Positions 27,857 to 36,886 of a stretch of DNA of 64,000 nt are shown piece after piece. The stretch comes from Flavobacteriales bacterium (GTDB taxonomy: Bacteria > Bacteroidota > Bacteroidia > Flavobacteriales_D > UBA2798): the NCBI GenBank assembly GCA_019694795.1, contig JAIBBF010000005.1:40980-104979 (forward strand), given 5' to 3'. Below the pieces are notes generated by a model. The model had not been told where the DNA came from. It saw nothing but the letters and a program-made list of their open reading frames with translations, and ran no database searches. Positions within the stretch are counted from its first letter, which is position 1. Each line of letters opens with the position of its first letter. The position numbers and the translations under genes were made by a program.

Positions 27857-28957
27857 TCAGTGTTCTGCCTTTTTTAAAAGGCTATTAAGTTTTTCAAGTC
27901 CAGTTGCATTCTGTTCATCGCCTTCGCTGTGAAAGAAATCCAGAACAATTTGTTCGCTAGCACTGGGTTCCTGAAATACATCCTCAAGAGCAGTGAGGTC
28001 GATGTTTACACTTTCCCATTTTCGTTTTCCGGTGTTAAGATCAAATTCCATGTTTACGGCACCGATACAACACATTGCACAACTTTCATTTCTCACCTGA
28101 TCGCCGTTATATTCTACATAGGCGAGTAAATCGGACATAGTAATACTTTGACTATAGATCAATTTTTCTTTGGTAAGCGAAGCCGATTCAATTCCATTGT
28201 TGCACCTATCGCCACCGGCTATTTCGCGTATTTTTTTCAGTGAATTTCCTTCCAGTTCAAATTCATAAAGGGAAGAAAACATTCCTGTTCCTCCTCCGCA
28301 ATATAAAATATCGAGGAAATAGTTTCCTCCTTTATATCCAATTACACTGTAACGAAAAAATGGTTCGCGCATCAAAACTTCCTGGTCGGTATATACATAT
28401 CCGGAACTGTCTTCATCAAACTGTATTTCACCCACCGAAAATTCCGATGTTAAATCGATTTCTTCCTGATCGCCATTCAATAGCATATCGACATACGCCG
28501 GATGAAACGGGAGATTATTATTGAACCATGAAATGTAATTTTCGCTTTCGTGCAATTCGAAGGGAAAAGATTTTTTACCTGTGGGATCGGTCCATGTTCC
28601 ACTGAATGTAGTGCTGTCGCTCCAGCTTCCATTGAATTTACCTGTTTCGGTTACTCCATCGGTGAATTCAGTAAGCACAATTTTTCCATCTTCATGTGTA
28701 TTTCCTTTGAGGGTAATCATTTCTCCAATGCTGGTATAGAAATATTGTCCAAGGACTTGTTCACCGCCGTTCCTTCTCAAATACATTTCTATGTTCAATT
28801 TCCCGTTGATTGTCCCCCGGTATTGCTTATGGAAATGGGAAGGTGGGTGGGAGCTTGGTGATTTCTCTTCAGATGTTTCAGTAGATGATTTATTTGTTTC
28901 TGTAGTGGAGCAGGAAATCAGTGAAAAGAATGCAAGAGTCAACAGGAAGATTCGCAT
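27857..28957 (-). CDS. Hypothetical lipoprotein
   Basis: 366 residues with a lipoprotein signal (FFSLISC, Cys at about 16) and a Ser/Thr/Glu-rich linker. The first part (about 45-145) is a beta-rich module with repeated G-x-Y/F and GxWSDSTTFSGTWTDPTGK, as in lipocalin-like surface proteins. The second part contains a Cys-rich stretch SCAMCCIGAVNMEF (about 290-303) near a YCGGGTGMFSSLYEF segment. No known domain is recognised and no function can be given. It is the last gene before a 700-bp spacer. Confidence 0.75.
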   Translation of the reverse strand: MRIFLLTLAFFSLISCSTTETNKSSTETSEEKSPSSHPPSHFHKQYRGTINGKLNIEMYLRRNGGEQVLGQYFYTSIGEMITLKGNTHEDGKIVLTEFTDGVTETGKFNGSWSDSTTFSGTWTDPTGKKSFPFELHESENYISWFNNNLPFHPAYVDMLLNGDQEEIDLTSEFSVGEIQFDEDSSGYVYTDQEVLMREPFFRYSVIGYKGGNYFLDILYCGGGTGMFSSLYEFELEGNSLKKIREIAGGDRCNNGIESASLTKEKLIYSQSITMSDLLAYVEYNGDQVRNESCAMCCIGAVNMEFDLNTGKRKWESVNIDLTALEDVFQEPSASEQIVLDFFHSEGDEQNATGLEKLNSLLKKAEH

Positions 28958-28980
28958 AATCAGATTTTATTGAAAAATAA

Positions 28981-28997
28981 TGATTTTAATAAAATCA
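28981..28997. repeat. 17-bp palindrome upstream of lipoprotein gene
   Basis: TGATTTTAATAAAATCA reads the same on both strands except for its centre base. It ends 40 bp upstream of the lipoprotein start at 28,957. It could be an operator or a chance AT palindrome. Confidence 0.45.
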
Positions 28998-29131
28998 AGG
29001 AATTCTAATTATGTAATAGATGTAAAATTTTTTAATGAAGTAATGTTGGAAATAGTAATAATCAAATGAACCTTGGTTTAATGATATAGGCGTTGATTAC
29101 TTTTTCACCTCACTCTCGTTGTTCCAAAAAT

Positions 29132-29365
29132 TCAGATCAGCCGTTTATTACTGAAAGTTTTTCCTGAGCCTGACTTAAAGTATTTTTCAAATTCATAAGC
29201 CTTGTACTTGTCGGAAAATGCGATATAGGTGATTAATTCTACCGGAAGTTTGGATGAAGTGTAGCTTACTTGTCCTGTTGAATGTCTTTCTTATCGTTGA
29301 TTTAATTCAGAAGTGCATCCGGTATTTAAAGTGCCGTCATTGCATTTTAAGAAATAAACCAACCA
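29132..29365 (-). pseudogene. GIY-YIG nuclease relic
   Basis: The minus strand translates as WLVYFLKCNDGTLNTGCTSE, then LNQR, a TAA stop (29,291-29,293), and in the same frame ERHSTGQVSYTSS, KLPVELITY, AFSDKYKAYEFEKYFKSGSG and SNKRLI to TGA. This is the small UvrC-like GIY-YIG nuclease family common in Bacteroidota (about 80-90 residues). The premature stop, the missing start codon and a changed YTG triad (NTG in place of YTG) show that it is inactive. Confidence 0.85.
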
Positions 29366-29434
29366 CGTGGAGATTTGTGATTGTTGATTTTGGAATGGTG
29401 ATTAAATAGGTTGTTTTTGTTTTTTCAATTAGAA

Positions 29435-29479
29435 GCCCTCCTTCGCTTTACTTACTTTGTTCGTAAAGCTTCGGAGGGC
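29435..29479. repeat. Imperfect inverted repeat next to GIY-YIG relic
   Basis: GCCCTCC (29,435-29,441) pairs with GGAGGGC (29,473-29,479), and GCTTTAC (29,445-29,451) with GTAAAGC (29,463-29,469), separated by a 3x3 internal loop and an 11-nt apical loop. It lies 70 bp upstream of the GIY-YIG relic. Small nuclease genes of this type often have such palindromes beside them, but that link is my recollection, not a search. Confidence 0.7.
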
Positions 29480-29658
29480 GAAGGTGGAGGATGAGGATCT
29501 GATATCGAAACTCTTGGTGTGTAACTCGCTGTAATTGTACGTTTTATATTTTTGTGGGTTACTATTAATGATTTCTCCTCTGGCTATTGGTTGCTAAATC
29601 TTGTAAAGCTAGAAAACAGAGGAATATTACGCCGGTATCTTTTTTTGAGTTTGAACCA

Positions 29659-32223
29659 TTATCCGCACTTAGTGTGTCCACAGCTTTTACATTTCAGACA
29701 TCCTTCCTCATAAATCAAACCACTTTCATCACCGCATTCTGAGCATTTGCGTTCTGCTTTTGTGCCATCTGGGATGAATTTTTTCAATGCTCTTTCAACT
29801 CCTACTTTCCATGAGTTGATATTGTCAGAATCCAAATTGAGGTTTTCTACGATGTTTATTACGTGTGGTAAGGGCATGCCATGTCTGAGAACACCTGATA
29901 ATAATTTTGCATAATTCCAATATTCCTTGCTAAAACAACGGGACAGACCTTCAATGGTAACTTTAAAGCCGTCTTTATCTTTGTATTGGAAGTCATATCG
30001 TTTTTTACCGTCTTCTGAAATGTTTTTGATAATATGTCCTCTCTCAATCCAATCAGGTATTTCAAATGCATCAATGGCTCTTCCTGTGAAGATTTCATAT
30101 GGTTTTTGGTTAAGTAAACCAATAACCCCAATCCATTTTTCGTGATGATTGTTAAAACGAATCACCGATGCTTCAAGAGATTTTGGACGTTTTGGTGGCT
30201 TGCTTTCGAGGATATCAGATTGTTCTTTTGGTGTATCCGATATTAAAACGCCGCTTCGGGAACCATCTCTGTATACAGTAATTCCTTTTAGACCTTTTTT
30301 CCAAGACTGGACATAAATTCGACTTACATCTTCAAGAGTTGCCGTTGAGGGCAAATTAATGGTGGACGATATGGAGTGTGTGGTATACTTTTGTACAATT
30401 GCCTGAAGCTCTACTCTTTTCTCCCAATCGATTTCAGGGGCGGTAGATCCTGTATACGGAGATTTGGATTCGTCTTTTTCGCCTGTAATTTCCATCCAAT
30501 TTTTCATTTTTGGATGGTATACAGTGAATTCTTGCCATGTGTCTCCGAGCTTATCAATGAAATCAATTCGTGCATCTTTATCCATTGCATTGACTTTTTT
30601 TCTCCGCTTATATGAGGTGAGAAATACAGGTTCAATACCTGAAGAGGTTTGAGCTAAAATTGATAGCGTTCCTGTTGGTGCAACAGTTGAAATAGAGATG
30701 TTTCTTCGTCCGTATTTCATCATGCGCTTGTACAATATGGGAAATTCATCTCTTAACATATCTACGAATTGCGATTGCTTTTCGTATTTGCTGTTGAAAC
30801 CTGTAAATGCCCCTCGTTCAATTGCCATATCAATGGATGAATCGAATTCTGCCTCGCATTTGCACCTCATAATCTGTTCAATGGCATGAAGTGAATTATC
30901 GGAGTCAAATTTTATTCCAAGCGCAGCGATAGCATCAGCCAATCCTGTAAATCCGAGGCCAGTTCTCCTTCCATTTTTTCCATTCTCGTAAAGTAGTTTC
31001 CAGGTGTCAATTTCTACCTGTTTAATGGCTAGAGGTTCCGGGTCATTGTTGACTTTTTGTAAAATTCTTTCAATCGCTTCCAATTCAAGGTCAACCAAGT
31101 CATCCATAAGCCGTTGCGCTTCATAGGTGGTTTCATAAAGTTTCTCGAAATCAACTTTTGCCTTATTGGTGAATGGGTCTGAAATAAAATTATAGAAGTT
31201 AAGCGCGATCAATCGGCAACTGTCACCGCCCTGCATTCCTATTTCTGAACATGGATTGGTGGACACGTTTTTGTAGCCTGGATAAATACTGGATGTAGAA
31301 TAAAAATGTTGTCTGTCCCAAAATATTACTCCTGGTTCAGCTGTTTGGTGGGCGCACTTAACAATTGTATTCCAAAGTTCTTTCGCATTTACTTCCTTCG
31401 AATAAATTGGCTCTGCCGAATCTATGGGCCACCTGAGTGTGTAATTCTTGTTTTTTTCAACCGCTTCCATGAATTCATCTGAAATTCGAACAGAAACATT
31501 TGCCCCGGTAATTTTGGAAAGATCCTGCTTAATGGTTACAAAGGCCTCAACATCCGGATGAGCAATGTCCATGGTGATCATTAAGGCTCCCCTTCTTCCA
31601 TTTTGAGCAACTTCCCTTGTAGTATTGGAGAATCTTTCCATAAAGGATACTGCTCCAGTAGTGCTTCCTGCCGCATTACTTACCAGTGTGCCGGAAGGTC
31701 GTAATGTAGAAAGATCGATTCCTACCCCACATCTTCTCTTAAAGAGTTGCGCCATTTGCTGATCAGTGTAGAAAATTCCACCATAGGAGTCAAAAATCTC
31801 CGGAAGAACTATACAATTGGAGAGGGAGGCCATCATGTTTGGGTTGCCCAACGAGGACATTACGCTACCCTGTGGTATAACATATTTGAAATCTTTGAAT
31901 AAAGAATAAATTTTTTCCTCATCCAGTTTGTTTCTGCGTGCTCCGTATGCGGAAAGACCTTCTTTAATGAGTAGATTTTTTGCAGAATATTTTTCTTCAA
32001 TTCGACCGAATTCCTTGGCCATCCTCCTGTGCATATCATCCGGAGTTAGCTCGCAATAATTTCCTGAATTGTCCTTCATGGCATATTTTCCGAGCCATGT
32101 TCCGGCAGCCAGTTCATCGCCATTAAAGTAGTGTAAGCTTGCTTTTAGCACATGTTCCTTAGCATATGTTTTTTGCTCCCGGCTTAATTCGGGTTTTGAA
32201 GTTGTAATTGTTGAGTTTTCCAT
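29659..32223 (-). CDS. nrdJ: Adenosylcobalamin-dependent (class II) ribonucleotide reductase
   Basis: 854 residues, the long class II form. The first active-site Cys lies in ASLSNCIVLPEIFDSYGG. The NPCSEIGMQGGDSCRLIALN loop (about 325-345) gives the Asn-Cys-Glu set and the redox partner Cys. STVAPTGTLSILAQTSSGIE holds the phosphate-binding residues. A C-terminal TSCPD-like domain (about 680-800) ends in a zinc-ribbon tail CSECGDESG with CLKCKSCGHTKCG. It needs neither oxygen nor strict anoxia, which fits the low-oxygen genes that follow. No cobalamin riboswitch was recognised in the 160 bp upstream. Confidence 0.95.
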   Translation of the reverse strand: MENSTITTSKPELSREQKTYAKEHVLKASLHYFNGDELAAGTWLGKYAMKDNSGNYCELTPDDMHRRMAKEFGRIEEKYSAKNLLIKEGLSAYGARRNKLDEEKIYSLFKDFKYVIPQGSVMSSLGNPNMMASLSNCIVLPEIFDSYGGIFYTDQQMAQLFKRRCGVGIDLSTLRPSGTLVSNAAGSTTGAVSFMERFSNTTREVAQNGRRGALMITMDIAHPDVEAFVTIKQDLSKITGANVSVRISDEFMEAVEKNKNYTLRWPIDSAEPIYSKEVNAKELWNTIVKCAHQTAEPGVIFWDRQHFYSTSSIYPGYKNVSTNPCSEIGMQGGDSCRLIALNFYNFISDPFTNKAKVDFEKLYETTYEAQRLMDDLVDLELEAIERILQKVNNDPEPLAIKQVEIDTWKLLYENGKNGRRTGLGFTGLADAIAALGIKFDSDNSLHAIEQIMRCKCEAEFDSSIDMAIERGAFTGFNSKYEKQSQFVDMLRDEFPILYKRMMKYGRRNISISTVAPTGTLSILAQTSSGIEPVFLTSYKRRKKVNAMDKDARIDFIDKLGDTWQEFTVYHPKMKNWMEITGEKDESKSPYTGSTAPEIDWEKRVELQAIVQKYTTHSISSTINLPSTATLEDVSRIYVQSWKKGLKGITVYRDGSRSGVLISDTPKEQSDILESKPPKRPKSLEASVIRFNNHHEKWIGVIGLLNQKPYEIFTGRAIDAFEIPDWIERGHIIKNISEDGKKRYDFQYKDKDGFKVTIEGLSRCFSKEYWNYAKLLSGVLRHGMPLPHVINIVENLNLDSDNINSWKVGVERALKKFIPDGTKAERKCSECGDESGLIYEEGCLKCKSCGHTKCG

Positions 32224-32383
32224 AAAATGAATTTTCGAGATGAAATTAAATCCGGAAAATTTCTACGTAAAAAATTGCATAACGCATTTTATACAATCGT
32301 TTTCAACAGGTAGAAAACTCATTTATAAAAAATTTAATAAACTGATGAATAACAGTTTTTCTATACATTGAAATTTGTAACAA

Positions 32384-33589
32384 TTATCGCAGTAATTTTT
32401 GTTCTCTTCTCGCTTTTAGTTCTTCCTTTATCATCTGTAGTTCTCGTGAAGACTGTCCGGCAATTGAAGTGTTTTCCATTGCTCTTCTGATTAAATAAGG
32501 AAGTGATGATTTTATAGGGCCATATGGGACGTATTTTGTGACATTATAACCTTCGTGAGCCAGGTCATAGGATATGTGGTCGCTCATACCATAAAGTTGT
32601 GAGAAGTAAACTCTGTTATCGCTTTTTTCTATGCCATTTTGATGCATTAAGTTGATCAAATTTAATGTGCTTTCTTCATTATGTGTACCTACACAAATCG
32701 AAATTTTTTCAATTCGTTTAAGGCAGAACCTTACTGCCTCATTAAAATCATTGTCGACATTTTCTTTATAGGCTGAAATGGGTGAAGCGTATTGCATTTT
32801 GTGCGCTCTGTCGTTTTCTTTTTCCATATATGCTCCTCGGACTATTTTAATTCCAAGGAAGAAGTTTTTTTGCAAAGCACGTTCATATAATTTTCGCAAG
32901 TATTTCAATCGATCCCATCGATAAAATTGAATTGTTGTATTTACGATGGCTTTTCGTTTGTTATATTTCTCCATGAAGTGCTCCGCAATCTGATCAATAG
33001 CATTTTGAATCCAACTTTCTTCCGCGTCAATATAAATTGGAACATCATTATTTAAGCAAAATTGAAATAGCTCATCCAAACGATTCATGGTTTTTTGGAA
33101 TTCATCTTTATCAGAGGTTGATAATGCTTCCGATTTGCTGATTTTTTCAAGTAAAGAAAAGTTAGCTACACCGGTTAGTTTTATGCTGGTGTAGGGAATC
33201 GATTTTTCGTTTGCAGCTAGTTCGATCACTCTTTTTATTTCATCAATAGAAGCCTGAAATTCGGCTGTTGTTCCATGACCTTCTTTAGAATAATCCAATA
33301 TGGTTTTTATTCCATTTTCCTTTAATTTTACTACAACTTTTGTGCTTTCTTCCAAAGTTTCACCTGCGCAGAAGTGGTTGTAAATGGTGTTTTTTATGTA
33401 ACATCGAAAGGGACTTATACCTAATAGAAAAAGCTTTGCGGTTTTAGAAAAAATCCATACCAGCCAAAATGAATTCATGGTTGAAAAGAGGAATTTTTCT
33501 TTTTTAAGTTGGCGAACTGATTTTGTTTTAAATGCTTTTTTCGTGTCAATACTAATTTTTATCGGTCTATTTTCAAGGTTCTGTGCCAT
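32384..33589 (-). CDS. Proline dehydrogenase family protein
   Basis: 401 residues with the flavin-dependent TIM barrel of monofunctional proline dehydrogenase: GIKTILDYSKEG near the N-terminus, the YIDAEESWIQNAID strand-helix, GIKIVRGAYMEKE, CVGTHNEES and the closing PYGPIKSSLPYLIRRAMENT. It would oxidise proline to pyrroline-5-carboxylate and pass electrons to quinone. Its start overlaps the end of the radical SAM gene by 17 bp, so it is part of the respiratory operon. Proline as a donor to the quinone pool used by nitrate reductase is a reasonable inference. Confidence 0.9.
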   Translation of the reverse strand: MAQNLENRPIKISIDTKKAFKTKSVRQLKKEKFLFSTMNSFWLVWIFSKTAKLFLLGISPFRCYIKNTIYNHFCAGETLEESTKVVVKLKENGIKTILDYSKEGHGTTAEFQASIDEIKRVIELAANEKSIPYTSIKLTGVANFSLLEKISKSEALSTSDKDEFQKTMNRLDELFQFCLNNDVPIYIDAEESWIQNAIDQIAEHFMEKYNKRKAIVNTTIQFYRWDRLKYLRKLYERALQKNFFLGIKIVRGAYMEKENDRAHKMQYASPISAYKENVDNDFNEAVRFCLKRIEKISICVGTHNEESTLNLINLMHQNGIEKSDNRVYFSQLYGMSDHISYDLAHEGYNVTKYVPYGPIKSSLPYLIRRAMENTSIAGQSSRELQMIKEELKARREQKLLR

Positions 33590-34934
33590 AACAATTGCTT
33601 TTTCTTGTTTGCAAATTTGAATTACCGGAGTTTCGAACGTCCAAAATAGAACAGATCAGTCTCATGTTTCGCTTAGCTTCATGATGAAGCAATAATTTGT
33701 TATCTTTTATTTCTAAAGTGTTTTTTCCACTTAGCAGTGTTAGCTTGTTTATTGCTGATAAGAATGCCGGATCGTTTATTTCTTCCGTTGTCCATTCTGT
33801 TTGCCCTTTTGTCTGAATATTGTGAATATGTTCTCTCGATTTCAATTCTGTTTCAGAATATACTTGAAACCTTAATTTTTCCTTTTTCCCTTTTTTTGTG
33901 CTTTCTTCCCAATCCGAGAGCCCCCTGAAGTTTTGCGCTGTAGAAGTCCATAAATCGGAAAGGGCAGCAACTCCAAGACCTATTACATGTTTTCCCGAAT
34001 GAAATGAATAGCCAAAACTATGGTAACTAAGACCTAGATTTGCCATTTTTCTATAGGACCAGTCCCCCTTCAAAATGTAATGATCCATGCCTAAATAGTA
34101 ATAGCCTGATTCAATTAGTAAATGATGCGCTAAATCTTTGAGATAGTCTTGCTCAATTGGAATAGGAATATTATCAATGATTTTTTTGTGGCTTGGGCTT
34201 TTTACGCTTCTCGCAATAAAATCCTGGAGAATGATTTGATCCGGTTTTATCTCCCTGATTTTGTAGATGGTATCAATAATTGATTTTCTCGTTTGAAAGG
34301 GCAAACCGATAATTACTTCCAAGGAGATTGAATTAAATCCTAATCCATGTATAAAGTGAAATAGTTTTTTGAAGTCATCATTTTCCATTTTTCTACCCGT
34401 TCCTTTTTGAACTCTTGGATCCAAATCTTGAATGCCGATTTTTATTTCATTTATACCCGCAACTTTTAGAGCTTTAAGTTTTTCCGGATTTATACTGTAA
34501 GGATTTACTTCACACCGTAAGGATACATCAGGAGAGAAAATCGTTTTTCTGGATAATCTATTTATTAGGTTGTTTATGTTCCATCCTGAAAAGAAATGTG
34601 GGGTGCCACCTCCTAAATAAATTTCATTAATAATTGGTTTCTCATTTAGATAAGCAATGTACTTGTCGACTTCATTGAGGATATTTTCTAAATAATGAAC
34701 TTCTACTGAATGGTCTCGCGTTATGAGCGGCCCAAAAGAACAAAGTGGGCACAAACTTTCACAAAATGGAAGATGTATGTAAATGGAAAAATTTTTATCT
34801 CTTTCGTATGCTTTAGATAATTGACTTTTCCATGTTTCACCGTTAGAATTTTTGTTTTTCCAACTGCTGATTTCAGGAAATGAGGCATAATTCGCTCCTG
34901 TTATTCTGGTGAATTTTTGAGCGAAAATTTTCAT
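33573..34934 (-). CDS. HemN-like radical SAM protein (divergent paralogue of coproporphyrinogen III dehydrogenase)
   Basis: 453 residues colinear with HemN: an N-terminal NYASFPEISSW in place of RYTSYPT, the cluster loop IYIHLPFCESLCPLCSF (Cys 58, 62, 65), GGGTP at 108-112 and a HemN-like C-terminal domain. It lacks two HemN features. The fourth Cys of CxxxCxxCxC is Phe67, and the FQGY segment that binds the second SAM is SFGYS (306-310). Tyr before the cluster and Glu142 are kept. It may still make haem without oxygen, or have another tetrapyrrole or radical role. It lies 3 bp after the Fnr gene in the nar-act operon. Confidence 0.8.
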   Translation of the reverse strand: MKIFAQKFTRITGANYASFPEISSWKNKNSNGETWKSQLSKAYERDKNFSIYIHLPFCESLCPLCSFGPLITRDHSVEVHYLENILNEVDKYIAYLNEKPIINEIYLGGGTPHFFSGWNINNLINRLSRKTIFSPDVSLRCEVNPYSINPEKLKALKVAGINEIKIGIQDLDPRVQKGTGRKMENDDFKKLFHFIHGLGFNSISLEVIIGLPFQTRKSIIDTIYKIREIKPDQIILQDFIARSVKSPSHKKIIDNIPIPIEQDYLKDLAHHLLIESGYYYLGMDHYILKGDWSYRKMANLGLSYHSFGYSFHSGKHVIGLGVAALSDLWTSTAQNFRGLSDWEESTKKGKKEKLRFQVYSETELKSREHIHNIQTKGQTEWTTEEINDPAFLSAINKLTLLSGKNTLEIKDNKLLLHHEAKRNMRLICSILDVRNSGNSNLQTRKSNCYGTEP

Positions 34935-34937
34935 AGT

Positions 34938-35681
34938 CTATCCTCCAAAATTTAAGTATCTGTGAAATGGATTTGCAATTCTGTCGAGCTTTTTCGCATC
35001 TATAATAACTATTTTTTTTCCGTTAAGTCTGATGATATTCATTTCTTGTAATTCATGAATTATTCGGATCGTAGATTCTGCTGAAGTGCCTGCTAAACTG
35101 CCTAATTCACCTCTAGAAAGTGTTGCGTTTATTGTTGCATTGTCAGATTCTAAACCATAAAAATCTCTTAGTCGCAATAGCGATTCTGCTAACCTTTCTC
35201 GAACCTGTTTGTGCGCCATACTCACAATTGTTGATTCAGCAACTTTTAAATCATGCGCCAATAGATTTAGAATAAACATTGCAAATGATGCATTCTCTTT
35301 TAAATTTTTCAGAAATAATGTCTTTGAAATAAAACAAATTCGACTTTCTTCAATTACAGTGGCATTTGAAAAGTAATTTTCACCGCTTAGAACTGCTCTA
35401 TATCCAATTACGCTACCCGGGCCATAAAATCTGAGTATTTGTTCTTTTCCATCTTCTCCTATATTGTGGATTTTTACTTTTCCTTCTTGAATGCAAAAAA
35501 TTCCATGAGGTTGATTTCCTTGTAGAAAGACACTTTGCCCTTTTTTGTAAATACTAAATCCTTTTTCGTCTGAAATTTGTGCAATTTCTTCTCTATCCAA
35601 ATGACAAAAAAGTGATGATTTCTGTACTGCACAGTTTTGGCATTCGGGTATCTCTCCGAATTTCAAGGCTTTTAATTTCAT
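34938..35681 (-). CDS. Crp/Fnr-family regulator, candidate oxygen-sensing FNR
   Basis: 247 residues. The N-terminus carries CQNC and a third Cys (C14, C17, C26). A cyclic-nucleotide-like beta-roll (about 30-125) follows, with a fourth Cys in ESRICFISKTLF (C116), at the place of E. coli FNR Cys122. After a long dimer helix comes the winged helix; its recognition helix reads SAESTIRIIHEL, with Glu202 and Arg206 matching the FNR/CRP residues that read TGA...TCA. Four cysteines so placed suggest a [4Fe-4S] sensor. It is encoded in the operon it probably controls, between actF and the radical SAM gene. Confidence 0.88.
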   Translation of the reverse strand: MKLKALKFGEIPECQNCAVQKSSLFCHLDREEIAQISDEKGFSIYKKGQSVFLQGNQPHGIFCIQEGKVKIHNIGEDGKEQILRFYGPGSVIGYRAVLSGENYFSNATVIEESRICFISKTLFLKNLKENASFAMFILNLLAHDLKVAESTIVSMAHKQVRERLAESLLRLRDFYGLESDNATINATLSRGELGSLAGTSAESTIRIIHELQEMNIIRLNGKKIVIIDAKKLDRIANPFHRYLNFGG

Positions 35682-35684
35682 TGT

Positions 35685-36878
35685 TTAGGTGTGGAGGTGA
35701 ATACTTTCTTCAAGATAAGGGTGTTGTTTTGGAACCAATGCCGCTTTGGTTAAGGCAGTTAGTACACTGAAAATGAAAAGTGATCCCGTAAATACAAACA
35801 TGCCAATTTCTGGAAACCCAAATCCATATTCTTCACCAACAGCTCCAGGCATAGTCATAATGTAAACATCCAACCAATGACTAATAATTAGAATTACACC
35901 AATAATCCAGAGAAATACTGGTTTTCTTTTATTGTCTCTTGACATCAACATGAGCATTGGAAAAACGAAGTTTACTGCCATCATTCCCAAAAATAATTCG
36001 CGGTAATGATTGAATCTGGTCACATAGTATGTTACTTCTTCAGGGATGTCAGAATACCATATCAACATAAATTGAGAGAACCATAAATAGGACCACAAAA
36101 AACTTATCGCAAAAATCCATTTTCCTAAATCATGAAGGTGGTTGTCATTAACTTCAGATAGATGCCCTTCCCCCTTTAAATACAATACAAATAAGGTAAT
36201 GGCGATTGTTCCGGAAATCCATATTCCGGAAAATGTATACCAACCAAACAAGGTGCTAAACCAGTGAGTGTCAACCGACATTAACCAGTCCCAAGAAGAG
36301 GTAGATGATGTTACTGCGAAAAAGGCAATGAATAGCACGGAAAGAGTAATGTTTTTTTTGTGGTATGAAAATCCACCGTTCATGTCCTCTTCAAGTGATC
36401 TTTTTCTAAAGAGATGTCTGCAATAGTTCCATATTCCAAAATATAATAATGCTCTAATCCAAAAGAATGTTTGATTCAGGTAGGGTGTTTTGGCAGCAAT
36501 TATTTTATCATAATGTGTCGAATCAGGATTAGAAACTTCAGAGTCCATCCAATGGTAAACATGATGTAAGTGGAATGTGCCCGCAAGAAAGAAGATGATT
36601 AAAATCAGCGATCCAACTGGAAGGTAGGCAGATACTGCCTCAAAAACACGTTTTACTACAGTTCCCCATCCGGCTTGTGCTGCGTAATTGAGCGCAATGA
36701 AAAAGGTAGCTGCTAAGGCGATTCCAAAGAAAAAGTATCCTGACACTAATAAATTGGTCCAACTTCTTGCATGGTGATCGGTATGATCTGTAACAAATCC
36801 AATAATTGTGAGGATTAACCCTAGGAACATTAGACCAAGAAGAATGTTCTTTGTTTTGGATTGAAATGTAAATTCCAT
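35685..36878 (-). CDS. actF: Alternative complex III, quinol-binding membrane subunit ActF
   Basis: 397 residues with about ten membrane spans, homologous to ActC and the NrfD family. The pattern (NILLGLMFLGLILTIIGF at the N-terminus, then SYLWFSQFMLIWYSDIPEEV and the RFNHYRELFLGMMAVNF segment) is typical of ActF in Bacteroidota. In the complex it packs against ActC and helps carry protons. It is the last act gene in the usual A-F order and is followed after 3 bp by the Fnr-like regulator. No cytochrome oxidase genes follow, which is unusual. Confidence 0.92.
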   Translation of the reverse strand: MEFTFQSKTKNILLGLMFLGLILTIIGFVTDHTDHHARSWTNLLVSGYFFFGIALAATFFIALNYAAQAGWGTVVKRVFEAVSAYLPVGSLILIIFFLAGTFHLHHVYHWMDSEVSNPDSTHYDKIIAAKTPYLNQTFFWIRALLYFGIWNYCRHLFRKRSLEEDMNGGFSYHKKNITLSVLFIAFFAVTSSTSSWDWLMSVDTHWFSTLFGWYTFSGIWISGTIAITLFVLYLKGEGHLSEVNDNHLHDLGKWIFAISFLWSYLWFSQFMLIWYSDIPEEVTYYVTRFNHYRELFLGMMAVNFVFPMLMLMSRDNKRKPVFLWIIGVILIISHWLDVYIMTMPGAVGEEYGFGFPEIGMFVFTGSLFIFSVLTALTKAALVPKQHPYLEESIHLHT

Positions 36879-36886
36879 TTTCCTGT

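Larger units (their letters stand above)
28958..29658. other. 701-bp spacer between housekeeping and respiratory regions
   Basis: No intact gene. It holds a 17-bp AT palindrome (28,981-28,997), a broken GIY-YIG gene (29,132-29,365), an imperfect inverted repeat (29,435-29,479) and otherwise AT-rich sequence in which I see nothing further. It separates the last lipoprotein gene from the ribonucleotide reductase. Confidence 0.7.

Noticed and set aside
32341..32356. ACTGATGAATAACAGT as an FNR-type box for nrdJ
   Set aside because: Only one half-site is good, and no -7-like element stands 33 or 55 bp downstream.
32224..32383. Cobalamin riboswitch before the B12-dependent reductase
   Set aside because: The spacer is too short and I see no B12-box-like sequence.
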